Source of the DNA: Labrys sp. WJW
Lineage (GTDB): Bacteria > Pseudomonadota > Alphaproteobacteria > Rhizobiales > Labraceae
Direction: 5' to 3'
Assembly: GCF_001676615.1 (NCBI RefSeq)
Contig: NZ_LYXZ01000015.1
Span: forward strand, 1-34,428
DNA: 34,428 nucleotides
The notes under the pieces were generated by a model that did not search any database, was not told where the DNA came from, and worked only from the letters and a program-made list of their open reading frames with translations. Position numbers and translations under genes: made by a program. Shown here in pieces: positions 23,326 through 31,042 of the stretch (within the stretch, counting starts at the first letter, position 1; each line of letters opens with the position of its first letter).

Positions 23326-24396
23326 ATGAGCAACCTGACAGCCGAAGTTCACTTCAGAACAAAGATGGGGCCAGAATACATTAAATTACTTTGCGATGAC
23401 CTTGCACGGGACGAATTCACGACGGCCTTCACCCCGGCCGGGGCCCGGGTCGATCTGCCCAGAGGATTGGGGACGGCCCATATCGATGCCGATGCCCACG
23501 AGTTGGTGATCCGCGCCGAGGCGAGGACGGAACAAGGCCTGTCGGCGCTGAAGTTCATGCTCAGCCTGCGCCTGGAAAAAGCAGCCGAGGCGGAAAAACC
23601 GGATCTGGCCTGGACCGGACATGGGTGCGATCTTACCGCCCTCCCCGGCCTTCGCGAGATGCGGGTGAAACGCATCATCCAGGTCACGCCGCTGATCCGC
23701 CGCATCACCCTCGCAGGCCGGGATCTCGAACGCTTCACGCGGGACGGCATCCATATCCGCCTGCTGATCCCGCCCGCCGGTCTCGACAAGCCGGAATGGC
23801 CCCGCCCAGCCAGGAACGGGCGCCGTATCTGGCCGCCGGAGGAACGCCGTCCGACACAGCGCCTCTACACCATCCGCCGCATCGACGCGGCAGCGGGCGA
23901 AATCGACGTCGATTTCGTCCTGCATGCCGAAGAGGGCATCGCCTCAGGCTGGGCTGCACGGGCAAGCATTGGCGACATCATCGGCATGCTCGGCCCTGGC
24001 GGCGGAGAGATGGAGGAAGCCGATTGGTATCTGGTCGCCGGCGACGAGACGGCGATCCCCGCCATTGCCCGCCTCATCGAAACGATGGCGCCAACGGCAC
24101 GCGGCATCATCCTCATCGAAGTGGAAAACGCCGACGAAATCCAACCCCTCGCCCCGCCTGCGGGCATCGATCTGAAATGGTTGATGCGCCAGGGGCGCGC
24201 CACCGCCGAGAGCGACCCGCTGGCCGAAGCCGCCATGGCGATCACCCCGCCCAAACAGGGCCGTATCCAGTGCTGGCTCGGCGCGGAGGCGCAAACGGCG
24301 CAGCGGCTGCGCCACCACTGGCGCGAGGTCCTGCGGCTTCCCAAGGACGTCGTCAGCGCCGTTGCCTATTGGCACCGCGGCGCCCCCGGTCACTGA
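23326..24396 (+). CDS. DUF2218 fused to siderophore-interacting protein (ferric-siderophore reductase family)
   Basis: A 356-residue cytoplasmic protein. Residues 1-90 are a DUF2218-like domain (AEVHFRTKMGPEYIKLLCDDLARD). From about 110 on it is an SIP flavoprotein: RRITLAGRDLERF, FAD-binding QRLYTIRRID, FVLHAEEGIASGWA, GPGGGE and the NAD(P)-domain DETAIPAIARLIE. It probably releases iron from an imported chelate by reduction. Start ATG at 23326 fits the domain start but has no clear ribosome binding site. Divergent from the receptor operon, consistent with shared iron control. Confidence 0.88.
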   Translation: MSNLTAEVHFRTKMGPEYIKLLCDDLARDEFTTAFTPAGARVDLPRGLGTAHIDADAHELVIRAEARTEQGLSALKFMLSLRLEKAAEAEKPDLAWTGHGCDLTALPGLREMRVKRIIQVTPLIRRITLAGRDLERFTRDGIHIRLLIPPAGLDKPEWPRPARNGRRIWPPEERRPTQRLYTIRRIDAAAGEIDVDFVLHAEEGIASGWAARASIGDIIGMLGPGGGEMEEADWYLVAGDETAIPAIARLIETMAPTARGIILIEVENADEIQPLAPPAGIDLKWLMRQGRATAESDPLAEAAMAITPPKQGRIQCWLGAEAQTAQRLRHHWREVLRLPKDVVSAVAYWHRGAPGH

Positions 24397-24439
24397 ATGC
24401 GGTGGCGCCGGTTTCGCTGAAAACTCGGATCAAAAAGCC

Positions 24440-25165
24440 TCAGCCCAGCGCCATCTTGCCGATGATGCGCATGCCGTCGCCGATATCGGCCTCGATGGCA
24501 TCGCGCAGCCCCCTGGCGTCGCCCCGCTCGATGGCGGTGATGGCGCGATGATGCTGGTCGACGAGGCCGCTCATGTCGAGGTCCTCATAGACGAGACGCA
24601 TGAACGGGCCGAATTGCAGCCAGAGCGTCTCGATCAGGGGCAGCAGCACCGAGGAGGGTACCGCCGTGTAGATGGCGAAATGGAAGGCGTGGTTGGCCCG
24701 CATATAGCCTTCGGCATCGTCCTCGGCGAGGCAGCGCTCGACCTCGTCGTCATGCATCCGGATGGCGGCGAGGCGCTCGGCGTCGATGGCGGGCAGCGCT
24801 CTTTCGGCCGCCTCCCCCTCCAGCAGCATGCGCACGCGCACCAGTTCCTCGAAGCGGGCCGGCGTCATCACGGGAACGCTGACCCGGCGCGTCGCGGTCA
24901 AGGTCAGGGCCCCCTCCGCGACCAATCGCGTCACGGCCGCCCGGACGGGCATCGGACTGACGCCGAGCATCTCGGCCAGCCCCCGCAGGGTCACGGCCCG
25001 GCCCGGGACGAACTGCCCGCCGACCAGGCCACTGCGGATCGCCGCATAGACCTTGTCATGCACGGGCGCCAGTTTGCTGGCGGGCTCGCTGCTGCTCGAC
25101 TTGGGCGAACCGGACTTGGGCGAACTCGACTTGCGCAAACTCGGCATGGGCAAAACGGACTCCAT
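24440..25165 (-). CDS. GntR-family regulator with FCD domain
   Basis: A 241-residue regulator: winged helix at about 35-100 (VYAAIRSGLVGGQFVPGRAVTLRGLAEMLGVSPMPVRAAVTRLVAEGAL) and an FCD effector domain with EELVRVRMLLEGEAAERAL and a metal-binding His pattern (NHAFHFAIYTA, VDQHHRAITAIERGD). The first 20 residues are a five-residue repeat coded by a 15-base tandem repeat. Start is uncertain: ATG at 25165 or ATG at 25147. It is divergent from the glutamine-synthetase-like gene and likely represses it through the palindrome at 25182. Confidence 0.88.
   Translation of the reverse strand: MESVLPMPSLRKSSSPKSGSPKSSSSEPASKLAPVHDKVYAAIRSGLVGGQFVPGRAVTLRGLAEMLGVSPMPVRAAVTRLVAEGALTLTATRRVSVPVMTPARFEELVRVRMLLEGEAAERALPAIDAERLAAIRMHDDEVERCLAEDDAEGYMRANHAFHFAIYTAVPSSVLLPLIETLWLQFGPFMRLVYEDLDMSGLVDQHHRAITAIERGDARGLRDAIEADIGDGMRIIGKMALG
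25098..25157. repeat. 15-base tandem repeat, four copies, in the 5' end of the GntR gene
   Basis: GACTTGGGCGAACCG, GACTTGGGCGAACTC, GACTTGCGCAAACTC and GGCATGGGCAAAACG follow one another without gaps. On the coding strand they give LPMPS, LRKSS, SPKSG, SPKSS, a flexible Ser/Pro/Lys-rich leader before the DNA-binding domain. Confidence 0.75.
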
Positions 25166-25194
25166 TTGACACCGCACAAATTTGTGATCACAAT
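25166..25194 (+). promoter_or_regulatory. Promoter with palindromic operator for the glutamine-synthetase-like gene
   Basis: TTGACA (25166-25171) and CACAAT (25189-25194) are 17 bases apart and form a plausible sigma-70 type promoter. The perfect palindrome TTGTGATCACAA (25182-25193) overlaps the -10 box. A 12-base palindrome beside a GntR gene fits an operator that would block transcription when bound. Confidence 0.6.
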
Positions 25195-25248
25195 TAGTGC
25201 AGATGAAGGATGCGTCAAGACACGACGCATTCATAACCCCGGTGTACC

Positions 25249-26613
25249 ATGGGATTCCAAACGCACGGCGTGAACAAACTCGCCGGCGACGCGGCAGGCT
25301 TGTCTTCGGCCCCGCAAGTCGACGTCATCGAAGTGCTGCTTCCCGACACCAACGGCATTCTCCGCGGCAAATGGCTGCCCGGCTCGGCGATCGACAAGGT
25401 CCTCAAGGACGGGGTGGCGATGCCGCAATCCATGTTCGGCCTGGACGTCTGGGGGCGCGAGGTCGAGGAAACCGGCATCCACATCGAGACCGGCGACAAG
25501 GATGGCCTGTGCCGCCTGGTTCCCGGCACGCTCAAGCCGGTGCCCTGGTCCTCCCAGCCTGCCATGCAGGCACTGATCTCGATGTACCTGCCGGATGGCC
25601 GGCCCTGGATGCTCGATCCGCGCCATATCCTCAAGGCCCAGCTTGACAAGCTCACCGCCCGCGGCCTCAAGCCGGTGGTGGCCTTCGAGCTGGAATTCTA
25701 TTTGCTGCAGGGCGGCGGCAAGCCGGGCGAGACACCCAAGACCGTGTTCCACCGCGACACCGGCCCCGCCCGCCAGAACATGTATTCGATCTCCGATCTC
25801 GACACCTTCGCGCCGGTGATCCAGGAGATGCGCGAGGCCGCCAAGATCCAGGGCCTGCCGGCGGATTCGGTGATTTCGGAGGCCGCCCCCGGCCAGTTCG
25901 AGATCAATCTCTATCATCGCGACGACGCCATGGCGGCCGCCGACGACGCCGTGCTGCTGCGTCGCATGATCCAGGGCGTGGCGCGCAAGCACGGCCTCGT
26001 CGCCAGCTTCATGCCCAAGCCCTATCTCGACACCGCCGGCTCCGGCATGCACATCCATGCCAGCCTCCTCGATGCAGAAGGGGCCAATGTCTTCGCCAAG
26101 CCGGAGACGGGCGACGAAACGCTGCGCCATGCCGTGGGCGGCATGCTGACCCATATGCCCGAGACGGCGCTGCTGTTCGTGTCGAGCTACAATGGCTTCC
26201 GCCGCCTGATGCCGGGCTCCTATGCGCCGGTTTCCCTGACCTGGGGCTATGACAACCGCTCGGTGGCCGTGCGCATCCCCAATGGCAGCCCAGCCGCCAC
26301 CCGCATCGAGCACCGCATCGCCGGTGCCGACGCCAATCCCTATCTCGTGCTCGCCGCCATCCTGGCCGCCATGCATGAGGGCATGGAGAAGAAGATGCCG
26401 GCCCCCGAGCCGATCATCGGCAATGCCTACGATCTCGGCGCTCCCAGGCTGTCGGGCTCGATGCAGGAGGCCGTCGCCCTGTTCCGGGCCTCGGACTTCG
26501 CCCGTCGGCATTTCGGCGAGCACTTCGCCGAAGTCTATGCGGTGATGAAGGAACTCGAATGCGCCGAGTTCGAGCGCCGCATCTCGAGCCTGGAATATGA
26601 AACCTATCTGTAG
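25249..26613 (+). CDS. Glutamine synthetase family protein, probable gamma-glutamylpolyamine synthetase
   Basis: A 454-residue ATP-dependent ligase. It shows the GS N-terminal beta-grasp (DVIEVLLPDTNGILRGKWLP), VAFELEFYL with metal-binding glutamates, PGQFEINLYHRDD, GSGMHIHASL with the catalytic His, NGFRRLMPGSYAP, WGYDNRSVAVRIP and ATRIEHRIAGADANPYL. Divergence from GlnA and the polyamine-binding protein downstream favour a PuuA-type role, joining glutamate to putrescine or a similar amine. ATG at 25249 has only a weak site (CGGTG). Expected to be repressed by the adjacent GntR protein. Confidence 0.87.
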   Translation: MGFQTHGVNKLAGDAAGLSSAPQVDVIEVLLPDTNGILRGKWLPGSAIDKVLKDGVAMPQSMFGLDVWGREVEETGIHIETGDKDGLCRLVPGTLKPVPWSSQPAMQALISMYLPDGRPWMLDPRHILKAQLDKLTARGLKPVVAFELEFYLLQGGGKPGETPKTVFHRDTGPARQNMYSISDLDTFAPVIQEMREAAKIQGLPADSVISEAAPGQFEINLYHRDDAMAAADDAVLLRRMIQGVARKHGLVASFMPKPYLDTAGSGMHIHASLLDAEGANVFAKPETGDETLRHAVGGMLTHMPETALLFVSSYNGFRRLMPGSYAPVSLTWGYDNRSVAVRIPNGSPAATRIEHRIAGADANPYLVLAAILAAMHEGMEKKMPAPEPIIGNAYDLGAPRLSGSMQEAVALFRASDFARRHFGEHFAEVYAVMKELECAEFERRISSLEYETYL

Positions 26614-26771
26614 TCTCGCAGCACTCAATCCTGCCCGGTAACGGACTTGCTATATAAAACATCATCAAAAACCCTTCGGAAGGCTTGAGCAGGTCTCGCA
26701 GGAGTTCTAGCTTCCGCACGACAGCGTCGCGTCCGGGAATGCGCGGCGCTCACCCAGAGGAGGTGTTCCCG

Positions 26772-27866
26772 ATGTCAGCCTTCAAGAAACTGGCTCTCGC
26801 GGCCACGGCCGTGGCGTTGCTCGCGGGCCAGGCCATGGCCGAGGACAAGGTCGTCAACGTCTATAACTGGTCGGATTACATTGGCCCGACCGTGCTCGAA
26901 GATTTCACCAAGGAAACCGGAATCAAGGTCGTCTATGACACCATGGATTCCAACGAGGTGCTGGAAACCAAATTGTTCGCCGGCAATTCCGGCTATGACG
27001 TCGTCTTCCCCTCTGCGACCTTTGCATCGCGCCAGATCAAGGCAGGCGTATTCCAGAAAATAGACAAATCCAAACTGTCTAACTATAAGGAATTGTGGCC
27101 CAAGATCATGGAAAATCTTGCGGTTTACGATCCCGGCAATGAATATCTCGTCGACTACACCTGGTTCACTACCGGCATCGCCTATAATGTCGACAAGGCC
27201 AAGGCCGTCTATGGCGACAAGCCGCTGAACAGCTGGGACGTGGTGTTCAAGCCCGAGAACCTCGCCAAGTTCAAGGATTGCGGCGTCTATTTCCTCGACA
27301 GCCCCGAGGACGTCCTCACCGCCGCCCTGAAATATCTCGGCAAGGAGCCGGGCTCGACCGACAAGAAGGACATCGAGGCCGCCGGCAAGCTGCTCGAAGG
27401 CGTCCGTCCCTATGTGAAGAAGTTCCACTCGTCCGAATATATCAACGCGCTCGCCAATGGCGACATCTGCCTGGCCATCGGCTGGGCCGGTGACACCTAT
27501 CAGGCTAAGGCGCGTGCCGAGGAAGCCAAGAACGGCGTGAAGGTCGATTATGTCGTGCCCCAGGAAGGCACGCTGATGTCGATGGACACCATGGCCATTC
27601 CCAAGGACGCCAAGCATGTCGATGCGGCCCACGCCTTCATCAACTACATGATCCGTCCTGACGTGGCTGCCAAGAACGCCGATGCCACCAAGTTCGCCTC
27701 GGGCGTGCTGGCGGCCAAGCCCCTGGTCGACAAGGAGATCACGGACAATCCGCAGATCTATCTGAGCGACGACATGCTGGCCAAGACCTATACCGTGCAG
27801 CCCTATGCGGCCAAGGTACAGACGCTGGTCACCCGCACCTGGACCCGGGTCAAGACGGGCCAGTGA
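26772..27866 (+). CDS. Polyamine ABC transporter periplasmic binding protein (PotF/SpuD-like)
   Basis: A 364-residue periplasmic protein. Signal peptide MSAFKKLALAATAVALLAGQAMA, then the family start EDKVVNVYNWSDYIGPTVLEDFTKETGIKVVYD, with conserved AFINYMIRPDVAA near the end. It should deliver putrescine or spermidine to an ABC importer, whose permease and ATPase genes are not in this window. The start follows an AGGAGG site. 158 bases after the ligase gene; a TATATA box at about 26651 could be a separate promoter. A strong terminator follows. Confidence 0.92.
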   Translation: MSAFKKLALAATAVALLAGQAMAEDKVVNVYNWSDYIGPTVLEDFTKETGIKVVYDTMDSNEVLETKLFAGNSGYDVVFPSATFASRQIKAGVFQKIDKSKLSNYKELWPKIMENLAVYDPGNEYLVDYTWFTTGIAYNVDKAKAVYGDKPLNSWDVVFKPENLAKFKDCGVYFLDSPEDVLTAALKYLGKEPGSTDKKDIEAAGKLLEGVRPYVKKFHSSEYINALANGDICLAIGWAGDTYQAKARAEEAKNGVKVDYVVPQEGTLMSMDTMAIPKDAKHVDAAHAFINYMIRPDVAAKNADATKFASGVLAAKPLVDKEITDNPQIYLSDDMLAKTYTVQPYAAKVQTLVTRTWTRVKTGQ

Positions 27867-27878
27867 GCCGATACCGAT

Positions 27879-27900
27879 GCGTGCCGGAATTCCGGCACGC
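27879..27900. repeat. Perfect 22-base palindrome
   Basis: GCGTGCCGGAA is followed at once by its exact reverse complement. It lies between the potF-like stop and the terminator and may form a cruciform or a 3' mRNA hairpin with a minimal loop. Confidence 0.7.
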
Positions 27901-27913
27901 CGGAGGGATCTCG

Positions 27914-27944
27914 AACGGCGCGGTTTCCGCGCCGTTTTCTTTTG
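27914..27944 (+). terminator. Rho-independent terminator after the potF-like gene
   Basis: AACGGCGCGG (27914-27923) pairs with CCGCGCCGTT (27927-27936) around a TTT loop and is followed by TTCTTTTG. A textbook hairpin plus T-rich tail, 48 bases after the stop. Confidence 0.88.
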
Positions 27945-28012
27945 TCCGATGAATTGATTTTGCCGGGCAATTGTCGTTCCATGCCGCCAACCAAAACGAA
28001 CGAGGAACCGAC

Positions 28013-28936
28013 ATGCTCCCCAAGGAATTCGTGGTCGTCGATTCGCGCTTCAAGGCGCTCATCTTCGGCAATTCGCAGCTCGACAAGCTCCATACCGGCA
28101 CGCGCTGGGCGGAAGGGCCGGCCTATTTTCCGGCCGGCAAATATCTGATCTGGTCGGATATCCCCAACAACCGGCTGATGCGCTATGATGAGACCGACGG
28201 CTCGGTCTCGGTCTACGACCATGACAGCCGCAACCAGAACGGCCACACCGTCGACCGCGAGGGACGCCTGATCGCCTGCGAACATCGCGGGCGCTGCGTC
28301 AGCCGCATCGAGCATGACGGCAGCCGCACCATCCTGGCCGACAAATATGAGGGCAAGCGCCTGAACTCGCCCAATGATGCGGTGGTGAAGTCGGACGGCT
28401 CGATCTGGTTCACCGACCCGACCTATGGCATCGATTCCGAATATGAAGGCGATGCGGCCCCCTCCGAAATCGGCGCCTCCTATGTCTATCGCCTGCCCGC
28501 CCGCGGCGGAAAGCTGCAGGCGGTGGCGACCGATTTCGTCAAGCCGAACGGCCTTGCCTTCTCGCCCGACGAATCCAGGCTCTACATCGTCGACACCGGC
28601 GCCACCCATGTCGAGAACGGCCCGCGCCACATCCGCGTCTTCGACGTGGGCGAGGACGGCATCGCGCTTTCGGGCGGCAAGGTGTTCGCCACCTCGCCGG
28701 CCGGCCTGTTCGACGGCCTGCGCGTCGACATCCACGGCAATGTCTGGACCTCGTCCGGCGAAGGCGTGATCTGCTACGCTCCCGACGGCACGCTGCTCGG
28801 CAAGGTGCTCATCCCCGAAGTCGTCGCCAATGTCGAATTCGGCGGTCCCAAGCGCAACCGCCTCTATATCTGCGGCACCACCTCGCTCTACGCGGTGTAT
28901 CTGAACACCCAGGGTGCCAAGCGGCCGAAGAAATAG
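28013..28936 (+). CDS. SMP-30/gluconolactonase-family hydrolase
   Basis: A 307-residue six-bladed beta-propeller of the gluconolactonase family. Metal-ligand sites are visible: Glu in WAEGPAYF, Asn in LNSPNDAVV, Asn in KPNGLAFSPD and Asp in IVDTG. Likely a lactonase acting on a sugar or other lactone; no signal peptide, so cytoplasmic. Start ATG at 28013 with GAGGAA upstream; a longer frame from 27971 lacks a family-like N terminus. It is behind the terminator of the polyamine gene and so probably transcribed on its own. Confidence 0.88.
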   Translation: MLPKEFVVVDSRFKALIFGNSQLDKLHTGTRWAEGPAYFPAGKYLIWSDIPNNRLMRYDETDGSVSVYDHDSRNQNGHTVDREGRLIACEHRGRCVSRIEHDGSRTILADKYEGKRLNSPNDAVVKSDGSIWFTDPTYGIDSEYEGDAAPSEIGASYVYRLPARGGKLQAVATDFVKPNGLAFSPDESRLYIVDTGATHVENGPRHIRVFDVGEDGIALSGGKVFATSPAGLFDGLRVDIHGNVWTSSGEGVICYAPDGTLLGKVLIPEVVANVEFGGPKRNRLYICGTTSLYAVYLNTQGAKRPKK

Positions 28937-28939
28937 TGT

Positions 28940-29644
28940 TCAGGGTTCCCTGATCACCACATCATAGGCCGGCGCCCCCAAGGGGCCGGCCAGGCTGAAA
29001 TGCCACCATTCCCGCGCATAATTGACGAGGCCATGGGCGGCGAAGGCAGCAACCAGGATTCGGCGATTGACGGCAGCTTCGGCCGGGACCGTCTTGCTCG
29101 CGGTCCAGGACGTCTCGTCGAACAGATCGAAGCCACTGCCGAAATCGAGGGGCTTCGGCTCCCCTACACCATCCAACGATTCGGCTCCGACATCGATTGC
29201 GATCCCTTTCGAGTGACTTGACGTGCGGGCGACATAGCCGAGCGCGAACAGTCTCGACTTGGGCGTGCGGGGATAGAACTCGGGCTTGGTCCGCTGGTCC
29301 GCGGCATCCCCGGCCCAGGCCAGGAAGTCGGCAACGGCGCGCTTGGGCCGGTAGCAATCATAGACGACGAGCCGCCAATGGCGCTTCTCGAGGTCGCGGG
29401 CCGTCGCGGCCAGGGCCTGCGCCGCCTCTCGCTTGAGCCAGCAGACCGGACTTTCATAGCCGGCGACAGGACGGCCGACGAAATTATGCGAACCGGCATA
29501 GCGCATGTCCTGGCGGATGCCGGGCGCGATGTCGGCGAGGCGCACGAAGCCGGGCGGCAGGTCGGCGGCGAGGGCGAGGGTGGGGAGGAGGATCGTTGCG
29601 ACGAGTGCCAGCAGACTATGCGAGGAAGGCGCTGCCCCCCTCAT
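28940..29644 (-). CDS. D-Ala-D-Ala dipeptidase family M15 (VanX/DdpX-like)
   Basis: A 234-residue secreted zinc peptidase. The N-terminal signal peptide (MRGAAPSSHSLLALVATILLPTLALAA) precedes the mature domain: DMRYAGSHNFVGRP, VYDCYRPKRA, the zinc motif SSHSKGIAID (His and Asp) and REWWHFSL (catalytic Glu and zinc His). It hydrolyses D-Ala-D-Ala in the periplasm, probably for peptidoglycan recycling. The ATG at 29644 and its GGGGG site both lie inside a dispersed repeat. Confidence 0.87.
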   Translation of the reverse strand: MRGAAPSSHSLLALVATILLPTLALAADLPPGFVRLADIAPGIRQDMRYAGSHNFVGRPVAGYESPVCWLKREAAQALAATARDLEKRHWRLVVYDCYRPKRAVADFLAWAGDAADQRTKPEFYPRTPKSRLFALGYVARTSSHSKGIAIDVGAESLDGVGEPKPLDFGSGFDLFDETSWTASKTVPAEAAVNRRILVAAFAAHGLVNYAREWWHFSLAGPLGAPAYDVVIREP

Positions 29645-29705
29645 CCCCCTGCCGGGACCTCTAGTCAACTCAAGAGAGTTGACGACACCCGCAAGGGGAG
29701 AAGGG
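29638..29705 (-). repeat. Dispersed repeat, long form, copy A
   Basis: CTCATCCCCCTGCCGGGACC, then TCTAG, then an inner inverted repeat GTCAACTC...GAGTTGAC, then CACCCGCAAGGGGAGAAG. It matches 33263-33330 in the opposite orientation. It carries the start codon of the dipeptidase gene. Confidence 0.85.
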
Positions 29706-29772
29706 GATTTATCCTGGGGGTGCAGAACAAAACAAATGCTCTGCAACCAATGCAACGTTCTATGGCTTATTG

Positions 29773-29820
29773 GTCCCTTCTCCCCTTGTGGGAGAAGGTC
29801 CCGGCAGGGGGATGAGGGGT
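29773..29820 (+). repeat. Dispersed repeat, short form, copy C
   Basis: CCTTCTCCCCTTGTGGGAGAAGG, then TCCCGGCAGGGGGATGAGG. It is the same element as the long form but without the inner GTCAAC...GTTGAC block. The 123 bases between the two copies hold no visible gene. Confidence 0.8.
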
Positions 29821-29832
29821 GGCGGTTGGCCC

Positions 29833-30300
29833 TCAATTCTGTGGCTCGCATGCCGCCTCCGGCGCCGGCCAGAGCAGGAAGACCCGGTGTTCCGGCCCGT
29901 CCACCGCCTGGAAACTGGCATTGCCCTGCGCATCGGGATGCTCCACCTGGATGCCTGCGCCGGGAACGTCGAGGCGGATGCCCTTGGCATTCTGCGTCGC
30001 GGTGAGCTTGCCGCCGTCACCGTCCAGGGTGCAGGTGAAGACGGCTCCCTGCTGGCGGCAGCCGCCGCCCGCCCACCATTGGCGCTTGTCGCCCCGGAAC
30101 CACAGGCCGATACCGATGCCCGAACCGTTGTCGGCCAGGAGGCGAACGGTGATGCGGGTCACGCGCTGCTCGACATGCTTGACCAGATGGGCTGCGTCAT
30201 AGTCGCGGGCATAGCAGAGCGCCGCCTCGGCGGGCACTGCCATCACCATCAGCCCGGCCATCGCGGCGAGCAAACCAACAACCGGCCCCTTCGGCAACAT
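29833..30300 (-). CDS. Small secreted protein of unknown function
   Basis: A 155-residue protein not recognised. A signal peptide (MLPKGPVVGLLAAMAGLMVMAVPAEA) is followed by a domain with four or five cysteines (Cys-Y-A-R-D, GGCRQQ, FTCTLDGDGG, EAACEPQN), consistent with disulfide bonds, and an apparently beta-rich core (ITVRLLADNGSGIGIGLWFRGDKRQWW). The GGGGAGA site precedes the ATG at 30300. Divergent from trpF. Confidence 0.8.
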   Translation of the reverse strand: MLPKGPVVGLLAAMAGLMVMAVPAEAALCYARDYDAAHLVKHVEQRVTRITVRLLADNGSGIGIGLWFRGDKRQWWAGGGCRQQGAVFTCTLDGDGGKLTATQNAKGIRLDVPGAGIQVEHPDAQGNASFQAVDGPEHRVFLLWPAPEAACEPQN

Positions 30301-30373
30301 TCGCACGCTCTCCCCCTGCTCCGTCCTAATTTCACTGGCATTGTGCGCCGGATGCAACTATCTCGACGCCATT

Positions 30374-31027
30374 ATGGCATTGATCAAGATCTGCGGTCTT
30401 TCCACCCCCGAAACGCTGGAAGCGGCTCTGGCTGCCGGCGCCGACATGGTCGGCTTCGTGTTCTTCGAGAAATCGCCCCGCCATATCGGCTATGACCTGG
30501 CGGCGAAGCTGGGCGCGCAGGTAGCGGGCCGCGCCCGCAAGACCGCGCTTTCCGTCGATGCCGACGACGCCAGGCTGGATGCCATCGTCGCCGCCCTCGC
30601 CCCCGACGGCCTGCAATTGCACGGCAAGGAAAGCCCCGAGCAGGTCGCCGCCGTCAAGGCCCGCTACGGCCTGCCGGTCCTGAAGGCGATCGGCGTCTCC
30701 TCCGCCGCTGATCTCGAAGGGGCAGCCGCCTATCGCGGCGTGGCCGACTGGCTGCTGCTCGACGCCAAGCCCCCGAAGGATGCCGCCCATCCCGGCGGCA
30801 ATGGCGTGACATTCGACTGGACGCTGCTCAAGCATCTCGACCGCACCCTGCCCTTCATGCTATCGGGCGGGCTCGATCCCGCCAATGTTGCCGAAGCCAT
30901 CCGCATCAGCACCCCCGACGGGGTCGACGTCTCGTCGGGTGTCGAAGACCGGCCCGGCGTGAAGAACCCCGACAAGATCAGGGCTTTCGTGGAGACAGCA
31001 CGCGCTGCTTTCACGTCATCCCGCTGA
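30374..31027 (+). CDS. trpF: Phosphoribosylanthranilate isomerase
   Basis: A 217-residue TIM-barrel enzyme of tryptophan synthesis that converts phosphoribosylanthranilate to CdRP. It has the conserved start ALIKICGLSTPETLEAA (catalytic Cys7), GFVFFEKSPRHI, LQLHGKESPEQV and the phosphate-binding end LSGGLDPANVAEAI...GVDVSSGVEDRPGVKNPDKI. ATG at 30374 begins at the family start; the ribosome binding site is weak. Followed after 15 bases by trpB. Confidence 0.95.
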   Translation: MALIKICGLSTPETLEAALAAGADMVGFVFFEKSPRHIGYDLAAKLGAQVAGRARKTALSVDADDARLDAIVAALAPDGLQLHGKESPEQVAAVKARYGLPVLKAIGVSSAADLEGAAAYRGVADWLLLDAKPPKDAAHPGGNGVTFDWTLLKHLDRTLPFMLSGGLDPANVAEAIRISTPDGVDVSSGVEDRPGVKNPDKIRAFVETARAAFTSSR

Positions 31028-31042
31028 CAACAGGCCGCAACG

